From assembly GCA_947179485.1 (NCBI GenBank), contig OX359249.1, positions 32,908,250 to 32,972,249 of the forward strand: a stretch of 64,000 nucleotides of DNA, given 5' to 3'. The notes under the pieces are model-generated. The model was not told the DNA's origin, did no database searches, and saw only the letters and a list, made by a program, of their open reading frames with translations. Below, piece by piece: positions 1 through 13,374 of the stretch. Source of the DNA: Allacma fusca (taxonomy: Eukaryota; Arthropoda; Collembola; Symphypleona; Sminthuridae). Each line of letters begins with the position of its first letter. The stretch's first letter is position 1. The position numbers and the translations under genes were made by a program.

Positions 1-3000
1 TGAAAGGGTTCTCATGACACCTTACACGTGTATTACGTGTATTATTTTACGTTGTATTTATGCACTTAATTATCAGCTGTTTTCCAGATTGAAGATATTT
101 TAAGAGACGCAACACTTAAAAGGATTTCCCATCCATTGGTTTAGTAACGCCAGTACATACTTACATTAGCGTATGGGGGAGTACGTTCCCAGGAATTGGC
201 CGTATTTATTTTGCAGATTGAATTAATTCAAAGTAAACGTAAAACCCTCGGAGTTTTTGTTGACAGATAAATCTCAACCCAGTTCTGAATAAAGATAATT
301 CCTGGAATTTGAATTTCATTTGTAATCACATATCTGCAATCTGTATGAAGAAGTTGGATATTCCCAGCTGATTCTTCCTACCCATGGATTAGATATTCAT
401 ATTTACTATTAGAGTGACTCAGTTGAGTCAATGAAGTGCATTCGGGCAAAGTGAGATAGAAGAATAGCGCAAACATTTGTTTACACCCCAAATCCCGATC
501 ATGTTTGCCGAAAGTTTTATCACCAAAATAAATGTTTTTTAAAGAGTAACTTGTCCAACGATAGTACAGTTCTATGTGACTTCAGAGTAAATCACACTAT
601 AGTGATTTCACATTCAGGTTTATGCGTAACTTTTGTTATCGATTTCCCACATATTGTTATGTTGGTTGTAAACAGGCAAATCCCATCCCTCAAATGCGTA
701 GGAACTTGTTTAGTCACTGACCTCTCGAAAACTCTCATCTCTGGGGATACTATTATGAAATTCAATGAGACACTAAGCCCATGTGCCAACAAAATGTAGT
801 CAACAGCGATCACTGATATATAAGGACGATTTGTACACGCTCAGCTTTGAAATCCAACCCTGGGGAACTAAAGGAGTTACTTGTTATATCTGTACTATGG
901 GAAAATAGCTCTGCAGCAAAACCCTGATGAGTCATACTTGGGATATGCATAGCCAACAATAAATATTTGCATTAGCAGTGAGCAATTTCCACAATGATTA
1001 TTCTCCTTGGAGAAAAAATTTGTTGTAGTTTTCAGCAAGTGCATAAATAGATACCTGTACGCACTATAATTCCTGCTCACGTCTGAGCTCAAAGAACTAA
1101 GGATCTAATGGGAAAGGCCAAAATCAACATTTACGAAAGTGCTTTTGTAGGGAGGATTTATTGGTAGCATTTAAACTTTTTACGAGGTAACTAAAGGACC
1201 GATGTTACCTTTCAGAGGGAACATAGTCTCTATTTATGCCCCCAATAATTTCTAAAGATGTACACAGTGACCTGCTATCCTATATCTATCTGGAGTTCAA
1301 CCACAAAAGTTCCTATGCTATGAAATACCAGTAAAATAAGAAGCTTTGCTTTAAGGAAATATGAGGGGGGTTTGGAGAAAGGGCGCTAAAACCTTTCGAA
1401 CCTTCAATCCAAAAGGTTCCAACTCTGGACCCTGACCCCATCATAATGCCACACACCGAATTATAAATGTCTACAAATATTTGAATTAGAATTCACAGAG
1501 TGACAAATTTTGAAAAAGCTCATTATTAACGCATCGTTCCATGAATTTCAATTTGTATGTATACAGTTTTGGGAGCATGTGTATCATGAATGTTATGCCT
1601 ATGCATTAATTTTTTTATATACTGACATCATTGATACTTTTTGTGGTAACAGTTTGGAAATCACTGGGATTGAAGGTTTTTGCCCTTTTGTTACAATTAG
1701 TAGATACTCTGAATGCACAACTGCTTTGATAATAAATAACAAGTTGGCACTCTCGAAGTAAATGCAGATGAGCTTATTTGAGCAAGTCAACTTCAATGAA
1801 AGTTTTATTTGCATATCTAAAAGCCAGGTATCTCTATTTCAGTGTCTCACGTCAGATTTTGCAAGTGTAAAAACCATCACTAAAAATGATTGGGTAAACA
1901 ATATGAATGTTTCACCATCAAAAGCTTTTGAACTATATGTATCTATATGAAACCACATTGCGACTGTATATCTATATTTTAGGATAATTTCTATCAATTG
2001 TATATTCACAAGGGAATAGGAACCTTTTTTACTGTAGTGATTGCCCCTATATGTATTTTCTGATAAAATATAATTCTTTGGCTTTCATATGTGAAGTAGG
2101 AAACAGAACATTTCTAGAATTCTTTAATAGCAATATTTCCCGTAAAACCTCAGGCCCTACCGCCTTTTTCAATCTTCTGAGTTTCAATCATATTACATTC
2201 ACATACGTGGGTAATTTCAGGGCACAAAAAGGGGTTTTAAATCCTCTCTAGTACTGGAAATTAAAAGTTACAGATGCAAGAGAAATATCAAATTAAAATC
2301 ATGAGAGCTATAATTGCTAACATTGGAACGTCTGGGAATCATAAATTAATTAAAATAATTATCATATGTCTGCTCAATTATAATAAAAAATATGTAGAGT
2401 CCTATTTTTTATTAATTTAATATAGTCTCTAACATGTTACTGTAAGTTAATACAGTGTTCTTGTTAGGGAAACGCGATGTCAGTTGTAGAATAAAATCCA
2501 CGTTCTCTCCCCGGAATTCGGTAATTTCAAAGGTTTTTTGCTAGCATAATCACAAGTAAATTTTATTGCAAGATTCAATATTTAGTACGCGGTAAGCAAA
2601 TAATTTCTTTTATGAAGTTACGCTTGAAAATTTAAAAGCTCATTGTTGAATATCTACAGTTGAGCCGCTTGATTTTATGGATCAACATTCAAAGATTCCT
2701 AGAATTTTTACTTAGGGATTCGAAATACATTGGCATGAAAAAAAAATGCTTTTCATGTGGTTTTATTGGTGGGGAAAAACCATTTCATTAGTTTCCTTTT
2801 CATTCTTTCTGCTTGCCATTCCTATTATAGGATATATTGATGATGGATAAAATCGAACGTAGAAATAGTGTACGTATGTATGCGTGGATACATACACTTT
2901 GGGGGTTCCGCCTTTGCTTCATCGTGCCTAAGTGGAAACTCTTGATCTTTTGATTGAATTTGGGTTGGCGGTATGCATACATCTAACGACCTTTTGCTGT

Positions 3001-4529
3001 AGGAATGATCCGATCGCACGGCTGGTTCTTCCAATTTTTCAGCACGAAACTGACTCATTTATATCATTGGGTCCTGGCATAGTCATAAAATCATCATTCT
3101 GGATTTTTCAATCCTTCTGCTTACGTGTTAAAATAATAGGAAGAAATTAGTCTAATTAGTCACGAAGTTCAGGGGAAGCCTAAACTGTGGAGGTATGCAT
3201 AGGTACACAAAATATAATAATACCTTATGGTATTCCTAATATACAGGCTTCAGCCCTAATGAGCTCCCTATTTATCCTCATGAGATTTTAATACCTTCAA
3301 CATTCGATTCCTTCCTCCTCCTAGGAGCATTCTTCCTGACCTGACTAATATTATAATTGAACTGCTGAGTCAATACATATTCGTATTAGAGCGTACAATG
3401 TAACTCTAGACGATCGTTAATATTTTTGATTTGTTTTAATGTCGTGCTTCTGGTATAGATACTTGCTGAGGAAACAAAAGTAAAAATGTTTCAAATGTTA
3501 ATGCTCGAGTGTTAAAGTGAAGATCAAAGTTTATGAGTGTTACCAAATGAGGAAGTAACTGACAATAATTATCTAACCATTGCAACATTTTGTAAACTAT
3601 TTCGTATCAACGGCCGGAATAATAAGCATTTTGCTCTCGTAAAAATTTATTCATAGCTTATCATTCCAGTGAATAGTATACATACATATGTGGTAGAGGA
3701 CGTACTTGTAAAAAAAGCAAGTTACAAATACACACTGAGCATTCACGTGTTCTTCCCAAATGAGTGCTTAAGTATGTATCCCTTCTTTTTTGTTGTAGGA
3801 ATTTACACTGAGGAGTATACAGCAGCTACGGGAGCAATAAAAGGTAACAAAAAACCAATTTCCCTAAAATTTGCAACTAGCAATAAGCTTGTAGAGGGAG
3901 TAAATAAACAAATTATTTTCCACTCAAGTAAATAAAGCTCACTTGCGTCAGTGAGAAAAGGGTACTCGTCTATAATAGGAGCAGGAATTATTGAAATCCA
4001 AAACTCTCATCTGTATTCTTCCACTGACTTTAAACATTGGACAAATTGCCAGGGAAAGTTGTGAAGGCAGAAGGAAGTAATAGACGTCGATGTTTGCATA
4101 GGAGGACTGAATGAAAAACAGGGGAGACTTTGGAATCAATGGGAAGGGTTATGTATGTGATGAAGGAGAGGGCTTGGATGAGATTGTGTCATTGTCAGAA
4201 GGTCTGCCTCAGGAGATTCATTGACATTCCAGTTCAGTTTTCAATTGTCCTCAAGAATTCTAGCCACCCACTAACCCATTGGATGATTACAGTAACGTGG
4301 AACGTCCTGCACAAATCAGGTCATCAATCACAACTGGGGAGTTGCACGCGAGAAAAAGTGATACAAATACGAAAACTGTATTATGGATTGAGTAAAATGG
4401 AATGTTTTGGTTCAATTAATTCATAATTATTCAAAATACCGGGACCTACTTGTTTGACATGGCTCAAGGCTCCACTTAATTTTTTTTGTGTGCATGCACA
4501 AATCTATGTACGTTATTTCACATGACGTG
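1..4529. other. Non-coding stretch, nothing recognised
   Basis: AT-rich sequence with short random open frames (up to about 98 codons) and no domain, splice pattern or transposon boundary that I can recognise. Confidence 0.5.
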
Positions 4530-4606
4530 TGCTCCTACTTGAACTCAAGACTCTCAAGTGGCTCATTGATGCAGCTGGGTGTACAATCCTGACTGAGCTA
4601 CGTACA
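4530..4606 (-). other. tRNA-like remnant, possible SINE head
   Basis: On the minus strand TAGCTCAGTCAGG resembles the tRNA A box, and about 45 bases later GAGTTCAAGT weakly resembles a B box. The acceptor, D and T stems do not pair, so this is not a working tRNA. It could be a decayed tRNA-derived SINE. Confidence 0.2.
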
Positions 4607-7600
4607 TACATACATAGCTTCAAATAATTCAGTTTTTCTTTACCAAGGTTTTGCGGATAGATATCTACCTTCCCCTGCCATTACACATGTTCAAGTAGAA
4701 ACACATACCTACGCATGTATACATGTCGAGACGCAAAAATGTATTTCAAGTGTCATTACATCACTTGTGATTAAATTAAGCCCAAAAGTAAAGCAACGAA
4801 GGGGAAGATGTTGCGAGAATTAGCGTGATCTAGCTTTTCCAGTAAGTAGTTCTTGTTATCTGGCGTTCTTGTATATGTAATTATATAAGTCTACATGGTT
4901 CTTTGGAAGTGTCTTCAGTCCTCATGTCTTAGTGAGTCTTGGTTTTATTTCATAAGCAATCTATCTAATCCAGCTGTCAGGACCGAGGAAAGTTCATACA
5001 AGAAAAGAACACTAAGCAGGCTATTAGGAGTTTCCATGGATTACTTTCCCGTCATATGACCAGTCAATTACGGAGTGTTTCCTGAGAATTCCACTCGCCA
5101 ATAAATTGAGGCTTTGCTTTCAAGGTGAGCATGTCAGACTGTGTGTTTCAAGTGTGTAGAGTAAAAAATGGCTGATTTTTTTTAGATGAGGAGAAAACAC
5201 ATGGACATAGTATAGAAGCATATTATGCATCCGTCCAAAATATTTTGACTTTACACCAGATCGATTTTTGAAGTCACCTTAAAGTTAGCCATAAACCAGA
5301 GCATTTATCATGTTCATGTTTCCTGAGTGCGTGATGGTAAAGTAGGAGTAGGAAATGCCGTCCTTGTGCTCTCAGCTCTGTAATGCTCAAGAACCATACC
5401 CGACTTAGGATATCTCAAGTATATACAGATAGGCCAAGCCAGAGATGTGCAATTGAATTTTCTCTGAAATTCCACACGGGATGATGTCATTGCTTCTACT
5501 TTACGTGCATTAGGGAAAGGCTCATACAGAAACGGAGATAATTACTTCAGGGACTCAAGAATTCAGAGAGCTTTGAAAGGCTAGTGACGAAAAGGCTCGG
5601 GAAGAATTTAGTAATTCCTGGCTGGCAACATCGGTTCAATCGTCGAGGAGCAATAATGCTTGGAAAGTGGGTAAGATGTGAGAAAGTAACGTCCAATCCT
5701 GAACATCACTTGTGTTCCATTTAGTTTCCTCTTATCTGGGAACACTCCAGGCTCGGTCTTTTGTAGTCCCAGGTTATTGTAGATACTTATGACTTTCAAA
5801 AGAATGATCTGAGGGCGACTATGTAAATATTTCAAATATGCAGATACAACTGGCCTGATGAGAAGTAGGGGATGTGACGGATCTGGTTTGTCAACTACAT
5901 ATTTCCCTTGAAGGATTGTTTCCAAACATTCGAATAACCTCTCACGGACCCATACAAGCCCTTTCAAATTACTCCCACTCATCTGCCTTACCAAGTGTTT
6001 AATAGAGCAAATCCGCAGCCTCCTACTACAGACTGTTCAAACAGTTTAGCACTTCCAATCCAAGGAAGGATGTTGTCAACGCAGAAGTAACCATCCTGTA
6101 AAATAAAACCAGTGTAGTAAAATTTGGTACACAAGAGATTCCTCATGTGACTTCATGTGAATCCAATTTTCTACGTCAACAGCTTATTGTGTCTGTAATG
6201 ACAGCAGTTCCAAATTCCACTATTCTCCTGAATCTGCAACTTGTTTTCTCTTCCTCTTCTACAGTATTTGATGGATTTTGCAAAACTTCTGCTCCTTTGT
6301 TGCCAGAGGCTCAAGGTTTCTGCTGAATCAATCTCACATTTCCAGCACTCATGTGTTTGGGATGTTCCTGTAACAATAGCAGGTAACCTACCATTGTTAC
6401 AGGAACTTCCAGTGGATGAGCCAAAATGAGTCGGCTTTTCAATCCAAAATCTGACTCTGACTCCGCAAATGGATGGATCATTTCCAAGGGAGAGTAATAC
6501 CGTCAGCCGCTATTTATTCACTGTAAGCTGTAAATTGAAGGATCTGTTTGACAAATATTTCCTCCTATTTCATACCTCCATTGTGACTCTTTTAATGACA
6601 TTATTTATGCCCAGAGTGACACTGCAAGTTCACTACAAAACTAATAATTCACAGGGAGGATAATGTGAGGAGGCTTTTCCAAATATTTTATTGGAAATGA
6701 GAGAATGTAAGTAGGTTGGGTGAATTCCCTTTGTAACCTCCAATTATGCGTTGAAGTGCGTCGTCGTTCATGGCTGATTTCATAATCTCTGTTCGCTCCC
6801 AACTTGACAGTAATAAGACCTTATTACCCAGCTCCGACTGCATTCTCATGCACGTGTTCTTTCAACTTCCTTTCTCAAAAGCAAAGGACAGTCTGAAGTT
6901 AAGTTCCGTACCGAAGGTGAATTTCTTGAAGCATTTACGCAACTCAATTTAAAAAGCCCAAGTGTACAATTTACAGGAGATCTACGTAAGTGCAGATACA
7001 TACATACAGATTCTCAAAAGGTGTCCAATTTTCCCAATGGGATGGCAAGATGTTATTTTAGGAGCAGTACCTCCTGCAACAAGATTTAAACACAGGAACA
7101 CACACAACAACCAACAACTTCAGCCTCCTAAAAATATTGCAAAATCATTCCAGATTGGAAACACAGAAGGGGAAAAGTACCAGGAAGGTTTTAGTAGTAT
7201 CGTCATGTTTTCTCAACAGAAAGCTTCTGCCAGCGGATTGAACACATGGGAAGGGTAAAACCGACAAGTATAATAGGACTGAAGGATGTATTAAAATAAA
7301 ATCAATTTACTATGACTATTGTAACATGTGATGGTCACTGCATAGCACATCCAGCTATTACATTTACGGGGAAATCTCAGCTCCAGCCAAAGTACTAAAT
7401 CTAAATATACTCTGCACTTCCGTATAAACAAATACAAACAAATCTGGCTATCTTCATTTACTAGCCCTCCATAGTAAGTACATGGGGACAATCGGATTTG
7501 CATCCTCCAGCGGGCTTGAGAGAATACTCTACTTGATCAGTTGTTCTGTCGTATATTTTTGTACGGATGTGTTTACGTACAGTTGGAGCAGCCTTGCTCT

Positions 7601-8933
7601 GTAACCCTGGAAATAAGCATCTACTAAAACTTCATTGAAAATAACAAGCGGAGAAAGCTGTGGACAGTTGTTTCTCCCTGTACAATGAGAATTCCTGCTG
7701 TCCTGCTGGGTGTTGGGGAGACAAGATTCGTTGGAATATCAATAGTCGCGTCGTCAAATGTGGTTTTGGGTTGTTAAGGCTCAGCGCATACTGCAATGTA
7801 GGCCAGCTCATGATCTGTGCGGATTCGGATTCTACAATCCGGCAAAATCATTCAGGATAGAGCGGTCTGCTTTGTTCTCAAATTGTAATCTAGTTTAATT
7901 CTACGAGCGGAAAATTTTGATGCGGATTTATTTGATCTAAAGTAATGTTAATAAATTTGACGACTTCGCTCGATCCAATTGCTCTACATAGCTAGGGTTA
8001 TTAAATTTTTCCTTTTCCTCTGGAATTGTCCCCTACATGATTTGTGTGGTCAAAGGGGTAAGGCTCGCCTCACCCCAACTCATTTTCTTATCTAGTTACT
8101 CAACCATGTATAGATAATGTCACACATATGTATGTATGTACATAAATGTAGTCACATTATATAAACAGATACAGTGTGTCATAATAATTATGCGGATTTG
8201 GTTTCACATATAATTACATTTTATATATCTTCTACGCTCTGTCATAAAAATTATATGTACTCGTTTATGTAATACAATATGGATAAAATGTTTTGACTCA
8301 TACGCTAGTCAAGGATAAGGAGAATATTCTCGGGAACGAGAAACAATTCCTGGAATTGTTCAATTGCAAAATCATGGGAAGATTCCATTTTTATGTACTC
8401 AAATAAATCTAGGGGTTTGTAAGTGACATTGAAATGATCATGACCTTCCTTCTTGTCTTTGTTTCTAATGTATTTCTATTGTGTCTTACTTACACTGAAG
8501 GGATGATCGACAATTTTGAACCCATATATGTACAAGCATAATATAAAACCTGATGGAGTGAGTCATAGTTCCTCGGAACTAATCAGAAACACAGGTTTGT
8601 CTCCACTTTTTTTTCCATTTCGTGAGGTTGGTGTTGAAGTGGACAGCAGGTGATGAACACGTGAAGTCTATTTTGTCCTTCTCTTCAAATTCATATTTTC
8701 CTGACTGTAACGAGTAACTCCGTAGCTGCTATTAACATAAGCTTATTATGAGTTGAAATTTCCTACAGTCGTAAATCATGCATAATTTACCCATTACCTT
8801 GTCAAATAATACTTCTTTAATGATTCCACGGATAAAAGAAATTATAGATTGGAACCGGCAGTGGCTTGGGTTTGACGTTTTTGTGACAGTGATAAAATAA
8901 GAGAAAACGTTCATCTGCAGTGAGCTCAATAGT
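4607..8933. other. Non-coding stretch with one hairpin
   Basis: Apart from the hairpin at 6365-6405 and a palindrome at 8342-8360 nothing stands out. A 128-codon minus-strand frame at 5608-5994 has no recognisable domain and is within chance for this much AT-rich DNA. Confidence 0.5.
6365..6405. repeat. Perfect 13-bp hairpin
   Basis: TTCCTGTAACAAT (6365-6377) and ATTGTTACAGGAA (6393-6405) are exact inverted copies around a 15-base spacer that itself contains AGGTAACCT. No coding frame or transposon boundary explains it. Confidence 0.9.
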
Positions 8934-9104
8934 GTGGTTTATGCACATCTTTCCTGTCAACACTACGGAATACATGGATGGATATTAAAACCCACAAAGG
9001 GAACCTGTTGGTGTCGGTTAAACAATAATACGAGAGTAGCTTACCAGGGTGACCCCAAAATTTCCTGTTACGATCACGCCTGTCTTCTACTATTGTACTG
9101 TAAA
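8934..9104 (+). other. Possible exon or relic of a PAN-like cysteine domain
   Basis: One frame, open from 8931 to 9293, reads SCQHYGIHGW..., then GTCWCRLNNNTR..., then QGDPKISC. Spacing of C, Y/W, CW.R and G.PK..C resembles the second half of PAN/apple domains of secreted arthropod proteins. The in-frame TAG at 8928-8930 could be an acceptor AG, but there is no pyrimidine tract, and I see no partner exon. Chance is a real alternative. Confidence 0.2.
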
Positions 9105-9293
9105 TCAGAGGACACACATAGCCCGTACCAACACGTACCACATATGGCCGTTATGGTCATAGCGTCTGATATATTATTAGAGCAACTTCCCTCCAAAGAA
9201 CAGCAACCTCAATATTGGGTTTGGACAAGAATGCAATTGATTTCACCTACGAAGATACACTCATCCCAGGTGATTCCTGAAGGTGCTAAATGA

Positions 9294-11964
9294 GACGATG
9301 TTACATTTTTTCCTACGGTCTAGATTTTTATTGCCCATGCGGTTAAACGCTGCCCTGAATGAATCGACGTAAATTAAAAACAAAGGATATAATTTTAAAA
9401 TATGAACTCATTCATACCATTTGGATGACCAGGAATATTGACTTCAAGCTTAAATATTTAGTTTTTACTTCCCAGAGTAACTTAAATGGTAAATATATTA
9501 ATGACTGTTCCCAGTCGAGGTCAAAACTTAATTGACAGTCATACGATGAATATTCGAAAAGATGGTGGAACATTGTAATTAAAAAAAACTGCATATGAAG
9601 GTGTCAGCTGCGACGCAGCAGCTTCATACTATATGACCGTACGGTCTAAAATAAGACTTGAGATTATATTTGCACATGATTTTTGCATCACAAACAAGGG
9701 ACAAAACTGCAATAAAATGCAGCCGATGTATTGATTAAGTATAATAAATAAAAAATGACAATTTGAAAGTCTGTCATTTTAAAGAATTTTCAATTGCAGC
9801 ATTCACGTCAGACGTGTACAGATATCTACTCCATGCTTTAAAAAAATATATTTTGAGACACCCTACATGAAAATTCCACCACTATATAATTTGTTGAAAA
9901 TAACATGAGGTTTGAGAATACTTTTTGAGTACTACTGCATATGAATGTGTATGTACAGTTAGATGGAATGGAAACCCATCAAGTAGAACCCTGACTGTTT
10001 TTTCAATTTGAAACCCTCATGCATGCCAACGAGAGACATGAGGAAATGCTTTGACAAAAAGTCCCTCTTACTTAGATAGCCTCAGGAAGATTCTTTATAC
10101 ATAAAAGAGATCCACGTTGATTTCAAAAACGTTTGAAATTTTCGAAATTGTGGGAGATTGGTTTGCCAGCAGGTGCAATCCGAGAATTCGAAACAACAAG
10201 TACCTACTTGATATGAATCCTCCCTTGAGGCAGGTTCGAAAGTAAATTCAGAAACTTACTGACTATAGATATAAATTTGCAAATAATGTCTCGGAAGCCT
10301 AACTCAATTCAATATGAGATCTACAAATCTACATCTACAAATTTTCCTACATTACGTAATCCTTAGACAAATATTTTGATGAAGCTTCTCAAATATCTGT
10401 ACAATTCAATAAAATCTATTGTATGGTTTATTAAAAAGGGACTGAAACGAAATATACATACAAACCAAATGGCTCGATCTAATAGTGGTTGGGCGTGCAA
10501 ATAATTATTTCGACAAGTTTCCAATGATTCCAAAGAATCTTACCATGAATGACCAGAGATTGAAGCATTTGTACCTACGTAGCTAATGAGACATATTATT
10601 GGGTAAATTGTCTATTTTTATTCAGCCTGTGCCTACTAAAGTATAAATATATTTACAATTTTCGAGGAAGTATAATAATTAGACGACAGGATCAGAAACA
10701 TTAAATTTGGCATAATCCGTACGAACCGGAGTTCAAAAGTGGAGTGTATATCGGGACAGGGTAACCAGAAAAATACTATGGATTTCATTTGATATTGAGA
10801 TTTACGCGGGGAGGCTCAGTATGGGCAATCAGTTTGGAGCTTTGGGTGGAAGAAAAGACCTCGGAATTCCTGAGAAGCTTCAGGATTACAGAGATTACTC
10901 CGACACAACAATACCGATTACTTATGCATTCCTTGGGACGGAATCGGAAGGAAATATCTTACACCTTGGCAACTTTCAATGAGATTAGTTCCTCGAAGCT
11001 CAACTTATTAAAGAAGTTCCACATCTCGTTATCCTCCTTGTGAACTCAACAGTTCTGTCCCATGTAGTGTGTGTAGATGGACATTTATCATTCCCCATGA
11101 CCATTATATCCTCCTATCCCCGGGTCCATCTGTGTAGTGGAGCTGAAGCGGGGAAAAAGTTAAGGGGAAAATGGAGTGGTCAGTGCTGTCGGGGAAAATA
11201 GAAGGTTAGATTTTACGGTAATGCCACCGAGGGATATCGGAAATCTGAAGAGAGCTCCTTCGTAAATGCATGTCTCATACCATGGAGTAGATAAAAGGAT
11301 AGACTTGTTTATGGATCTTAGGGATAGATCCCGAATCCGAGGTTCTCAGAAAGAATGAGAAATAGGAAATTGACCAAGTACCTTCTCCTCACGTTGACTT
11401 GATTGTCTCCTGACTAAACTCGGGCTACATCTTTTTCTCTTCTCTCTCTCTCTTCTGCCACCTTGAATTCTCTCACTCCGGATACTTTCCTTTTTGGGTG
11501 CTCCCTACTGCCAGTAGCATCCCACGTCTTTCCTCCTACCTTTCCTTAATTCTCCCAGGCAACATGACTTTTTTTTTCGCGACGGTGTGTAACATATTAT
11601 ATACTATAGTAGCTTTCCTCACTCATAAACTTGAACTTGTGAGTTTACAGAGTCAATCTAAAGGGAGGAAAGTTATTGAATTTTCCAAGTGTACTTTCAT
11701 GGTCAAACAGCCCACCAACTCACATCACTAGATTTCCCCTGTGATTTGTATGGATTAAATGAAATGCAATTTTCGGAATTTCTAGAATTTTAAATCACAT
11801 TTCTTACTATGTACTAGTTCGGCCTAGGTCGGCAGGACTGATTTTATCATAGAATCCCTCCAATGACTTTACCTTAATAAATGTCTCGTACATTATGTCC
11901 GAAGGTATGGCTATGCTCCGACACTGCACTAGACAGCCTCTCCCCCCTGTCACCCTCTTACATG
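9294..11964. other. Non-coding stretch, nothing firm
   Basis: TATTTTGAGACACCCTA at 9849-9865 looks like one end of a Tc1/mariner element, but I found no matching opposite end or TA-flanked partner. A short TC-rich tract lies near 11436-11454. Confidence 0.45.
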
Positions 11965-11972
11965 CTCATGAC
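11965..11972. repeat. Target site duplication CTCATGAC (left copy)
   Basis: Identical to 13613-13620 immediately outside the other terminus. Eight bases is the hAT duplication length. Confidence 0.85.
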
Positions 11973-12210
11973 TAGTGCTGTAATATTGTACTCGTTTAGT
12001 ATTGTACTTTTGTATTGTTTTTGTCTTTGGTACAAAACTAAACAAACAATATCCATTTTCGAGATACAAAACTAAAACAAAAACAAAACAGGAATTGAAA
12101 AAAACAATACAATCCAAATTGTATTGTTTCAAGGTTCTAGAGACGCTAGAAATTTACTAAAGTGATTGTTGTAATAGATTTCTAGAGCACATAGGAATTG
12201 ATTTGTGTAA
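11973..12210 (+). repeat. Left terminal inverted repeat of the hAT-type element
   Basis: It runs from TAGTGCTGTAAT to TAGGAATTGATTTGTGTAA and is rich in short GTATTGTA and AAACAAAAC strings. It matches the reverse complement of 13375-13612 over its length with scattered changes and small gaps. Confidence 0.85.
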
Positions 12211-12470
12211 TTGGAATCGTGAAAAAACACGTCAAAGCACAAAAACTGGGCATTGACTAATTATTGGTAGATTCGCCTACTATTGCCCATATAAAATATA
12301 CACTTACATTGAATATGTCATTCTAGTGTCATGTGACCATTAATGCGCCAATAAAGTCAATCATAGGTGATTTACTACTAGTTACTCACCAAGTTTCATT
12401 ATAGGTCATGCGCCCCTTAAAACCGTAATCTGTCATTAGACTATTGGTGACCCAATAAGGTCAATTTGAG

Positions 12471-13018
12471 GTCACATGACCTTACTGTGTCACTAGTAGT
12501 CACATGACCTCAGATTGATCTTCCTGTGACACTAGTAGTCACATGACCTCAGATTGACCTTCCTGTGACACTAACAGTCACATGACCTCAGATTGACCTT
12601 CCTGTGACACTAACAGTCACATGACCTCAGATTGACCTTCCTGTGACACTAACAGTCACATGACCTCAGATTGACCTTCCTGTGACACTAGTAGTCACAT
12701 GACCTCAGATTGACCTTACTGTGTCACTAGTAGTCACATGACCTCAGATTGACCTTCCTGTGACACTAACAGTCACATGACCTCAGATTGGCCTTCCTGT
12801 GACACTAACAGTCACATGACCTCAGATTGGCCTTCCTGTGACACTAACAGTCACATGACCTCAGATTGACCTTCCTGTGACACTAATAGTCACATGACCT
12901 CAGATTGACCTTCCTTTGACACTAGTAGTCACATGACCTCAGATTGACCTTCCTGTGTCATTAATAGTCACATGACCTCAGATTGACCTTCCTGTGTCAT
13001 TAATAGTCACATGACCTA
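12471..13018. repeat. 39-bp minisatellite inside the hAT-type element
   Basis: Thirteen full units begin at 12499 and follow every 39 bases to 13005, with partial units at each end (a 28-base one first). Each unit carries GTCACATGAC, CTCAGATTGACC and TGTGAC-spacer-GTCACA, the last being an inverted repeat. Units differ mainly in the 5 to 7 base spacer (ACTAACA, ACTAGTA, ATTAATA). Between 12301 and 12470 more diverged relatives of the unit can be recognised. Confidence 0.95.
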
Positions 13019-13374
13019 GTCTAACAAACGAACTACGCGATTTGTAAATGTAGTCCACGCATAGGGGACATTTCTACATCGATGAAATAGGTGGTAAAAG
13101 CCAACGGCTGAGCCAATTGAAAATATAGATACACAGAGCCCACGCGTCTACTCTATCCGTTCTAATTTTAAGCAATGGTAGTGAATATTGTTTATGAAAA
13201 TAAGGTCTTCTGGAAATTACAATGTGGTTATTAAAGGGATTATTCACAAATAGGTTGGTGCCACAGAATTGCACCCTTCAAAATTCGACCGTCAACAGAT
13301 TCAATGCATCTCATATGGGAGATTAGTCAATGACTGGTTTTTTGATCTTTTACGTAATTTTTAAACAACTAAAG

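Noticed and set aside
5608-5994. 128-codon minus-strand open frame
   Set aside because: One or two frames of this length are expected by chance in 64 kb of six frames; no recognisable domain or convincing splice sites.
11881-12132. Open frames on both strands at the left end of the hAT-type element (and 13420-13686 at the right end)
   Set aside because: They arise from the AT-rich terminal repeats and do not resemble a transposase.
12471-13018. CRISPR-like array reading of the 39-bp repeats
   Set aside because: Units are directly adjacent with no unique spacers, in eukaryotic DNA inside a transposon; it is a minisatellite.
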